From NCBI GenBank assembly GCA_016192995.1, contig JACPTB010000001.1, positions 253,110-317,109 on the forward strand: a stretch of 64,000 nt of DNA, written 5' to 3'. The first letter of the stretch is position 1; each line of letters starts with the position of its first letter. This DNA is from Candidatus Woesearchaeota archaeon. GTDB taxonomy: Archaea; Nanobdellota; Nanobdellia; Woesearchaeales; DSVV01. The notes beneath the pieces are model-generated. The model was not told where the DNA came from, ran no database searches, and saw only the letters and a list, made by a program, of their open reading frames with translations. Made by a program: the position numbers and the translations under genes. This document shows, in pieces, positions 63,011 through 64,000 of the stretch.

Positions 63011-63061
63011 CTACCCCCCAAATAACTTAGTTTTTCTGTAATTTTAGTATTTCTGTAAGTT

Positions 63062-63334
63062 TTATTCAAGCTTTGCAAGAATACTTTTGAATTCTACAAA
63101 AACATATTTCTGCTGATTAAGTTCAATTTCTTCGTTGCTGTATCCTCCATACAAAACACGATCTCCTTTTTTCAAAGGCAGTTCTTTGCCATCTTTAAAT
63201 GTGCCAACTGCTTCAACAATACCTTCCTTTCGTTCTTCTTTAGCTGATTCAGGAATATATAAGCCGCCTTTTGTTTTTTCTTCTTTAGTAACAGGTTTTA
63301 GTAACACTCGTTCTCCCAATGGTTTAATGTTCAT
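63062..63334 (-). CDS. groS: Co-chaperonin GroES
   Basis: 90 residues. The co-chaperonin that caps GroEL. The start MNIKPLGERVLLKPVTKEEK, the mobile loop KTKGGLYIPESAKE and DRVLYGGYSNEEI are typical. A strong SD (aggaggt) lies just before the ATG. It is first in the groES-groEL operon. I see no CIRCE-type operator. A hairpin element lies about 100 bp upstream. Confidence 0.96.
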   Translation of the reverse strand: MNIKPLGERVLLKPVTKEEKTKGGLYIPESAKEERKEGIVEAVGTFKDGKELPLKKGDRVLYGGYSNEEIELNQQKYVFVEFKSILAKLE

Positions 63335-63436
63335 GGTTTCCTACCTCCTTAGTTTCATCTTGAATTCATATTACATAGATCATTATAAATCCAATATGGG
63401 GAATAAACATATTTTTAAAAAGGTTACTATTTTAAA

Positions 63437-63591
63437 GTACGTAATAAGTCCTCTTTTGGTTTTAGCGCCAGTTCAGCTTAAACTTATTGTTTTGATTGGA
63501 TTTTTCTCTCTGGAACCCAGAAAAATCCCCAAAGTGAATTTAAGAAGAGCTTCACAAAAGTAGGCGCTAAAACCCATGACTTATTACGTAC
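63437..63591. repeat. Modular hairpin element, type A
   Basis: 155 bp with perfect ends gtacgtaataagtc / gacttattacgtac. A perfect 8 bp direct repeat attttaaa flanks it (63429-63436 and 63592-63599). Confidence 0.9.
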
Positions 63592-63637
63592 ATTTTAAAC
63601 AATATATTAATAAAGCAGTTTAAAGTCATGTTTTTAT

Positions 63638-64000
63638 ATGGCAGCGCTTATTGAGCAGCTTGGTATTCTGCTGATTATAGTAGTAGTGATTTCATTTATT
63701 ATCAAGCTTCTTAAACAGCCGATTATTTTAGGATATGTTTTATCAGGATTATTCTTTGCATGGTACTTAAGCGATTATCAAAATATTTATGAAACCATGA
63801 TTTTGTTTGGAGAGATTGGAATTATTTTTATGTTATTCTTATTGGGAATTGAATTTGATTTAAAGAGTTTAAAATATCTCGGAAAGGATATCTTTATTAC
63901 AACAATCCTGCAGTCAATTTTTCTCTTTGCTATTAGTTTAGGAATAACTATTTTTTTCCCTTTAACATGGATGGAAAGAGTTCATATAGGGATAGTGCTT
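63638..64000 (+). CDS. Kef-type cation:proton antiporter, 3'-truncated by the window edge
   Basis: The first 121 residues of a membrane protein. The CPA2/Kef N-terminus is seen: FIIKLLKQPIILGYVLSGLF (second segment) and EIGIIFMLFLLGIEFDLKSL, where the Glu-Phe-Asp motif is typical of the family. At least four membrane segments are visible. Expected to exchange potassium or sodium for protons; the regulatory domain, if any, lies beyond the window. Confidence 0.85.
   Translation, partial: MAALIEQLGILLIIVVVISFIIKLLKQPIILGYVLSGLFFAWYLSDYQNIYETMILFGEIGIIFMLFLLGIEFDLKSLKYLGKDIFITTILQSIFLFAISLGITIFFPLTWMERVHIGIVL

Noticed and set aside
63335-63436. CIRCE-like operator or bacterial -35/-10 promoter upstream of groES
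   Set aside because: No TTAGCACTC inverted repeat and no TTGACA-like -35 are visible; only a TATAAT-like stretch, which could equally be an archaeal box.

Overview
The window looks like a piece of an AT-rich archaeal chromosome, most likely a DPANN archaeon of the Woesearchaeota type (inference from gene content; no rRNA gene is present to prove it). Archaeal markers seen directly are an archaeal-type ribosomal protein L11, a Dph2-like diphthamide protein, a TrmG10-type THUMP/SAM methyltransferase, an AbrB-PhoU regulator, an Lhr-type helicase, a TrmJ/SpoU methyltransferase and TruD. Many genes have an archaeal TATA box centred about 25-30 nt before the start codon, which implies leaderless mRNAs. 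Against this background sit genes of bacterial type: a complete primary-type sigma-70 factor (7323-8936), GroEL/GroES (61394-63334), GTP cyclohydrolase II, RimK with a RimB-like protease, agmatine deiminase with N-carbamoylputrescine amidase, and a PAS/GAF histidine kinase with two response regulators.

Layout. 1-2317: two tandem paralogues of unknown function. 2333-9767: NDH-2, TrmJ, a small winged-helix protein, two small Cys-rich membrane proteins flanking TrmG10, then sigma-70 divergent from L11. 9876-14470: BRO/DinD-like protein, a micro-ORF, PhoU-like regulator, a P-loop kinase-like protein, and a sugar nucleotidyltransferase with a degraded signature. 14498-24677: a secreted Cys-rich locus with a 2551-residue protein (two beta-propellers and a catalytically dead DsbA-like domain) and an upstream gene split by a frameshift. 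24970-33089: a surface protein, DEAD-box helicase, malic enzyme, GNAT, Lhr and small genes. 33098-34160: a PIN-domain gene broken by a mobile hairpin element, an odd intron-bearing class II tRNA-like gene and its decayed copy. 34380-42187: zinc-ribbon protein, a TPM-zinc ribbon-LemA cluster, Pcm, DedA, an MNT-HEPN pair, and a short Dph2. 42321-51714: a 1032-residue repeat protein, the signalling cluster, and RimK/RimB. 51955-58188: RibA, unknowns, a PLP-fold protein, the agmatine-to-putrescine pair, and TruD. 58328-59405: a three-gene overlapping operon ending in a caspase/CHAT-like protein. 59598-64000: a GNAT pseudogene, a uridine-kinase-like protein, GroEL/ES and the start of a Kef-type antiporter.

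The strongest unexplained signal is a family of about twenty modular nested-palindrome elements (called MHE here; about 150-290 bp, often exactly 163 bp, one only 56 bp). They combine interchangeable outer, middle and core modules and lie almost entirely between genes. Several are flanked by 7-9 bp direct repeats. The copy at 33461-33623 lies inside a PIN-domain gene, and removing it with one copy of the 9 bp repeat restores a continuous reading frame, so these elements have moved. No transposase is present in the window.

The second theme is a Cys-rich extracellular module (C..D-T-D-G type, closing with a C..GC..G.C motif) shared by at least five proteins here, which suggests a disulfide-rich cell-surface system. 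The third is the coexistence of a bacterial sigma factor whose recognition regions look intact with archaeal TATA promoters.
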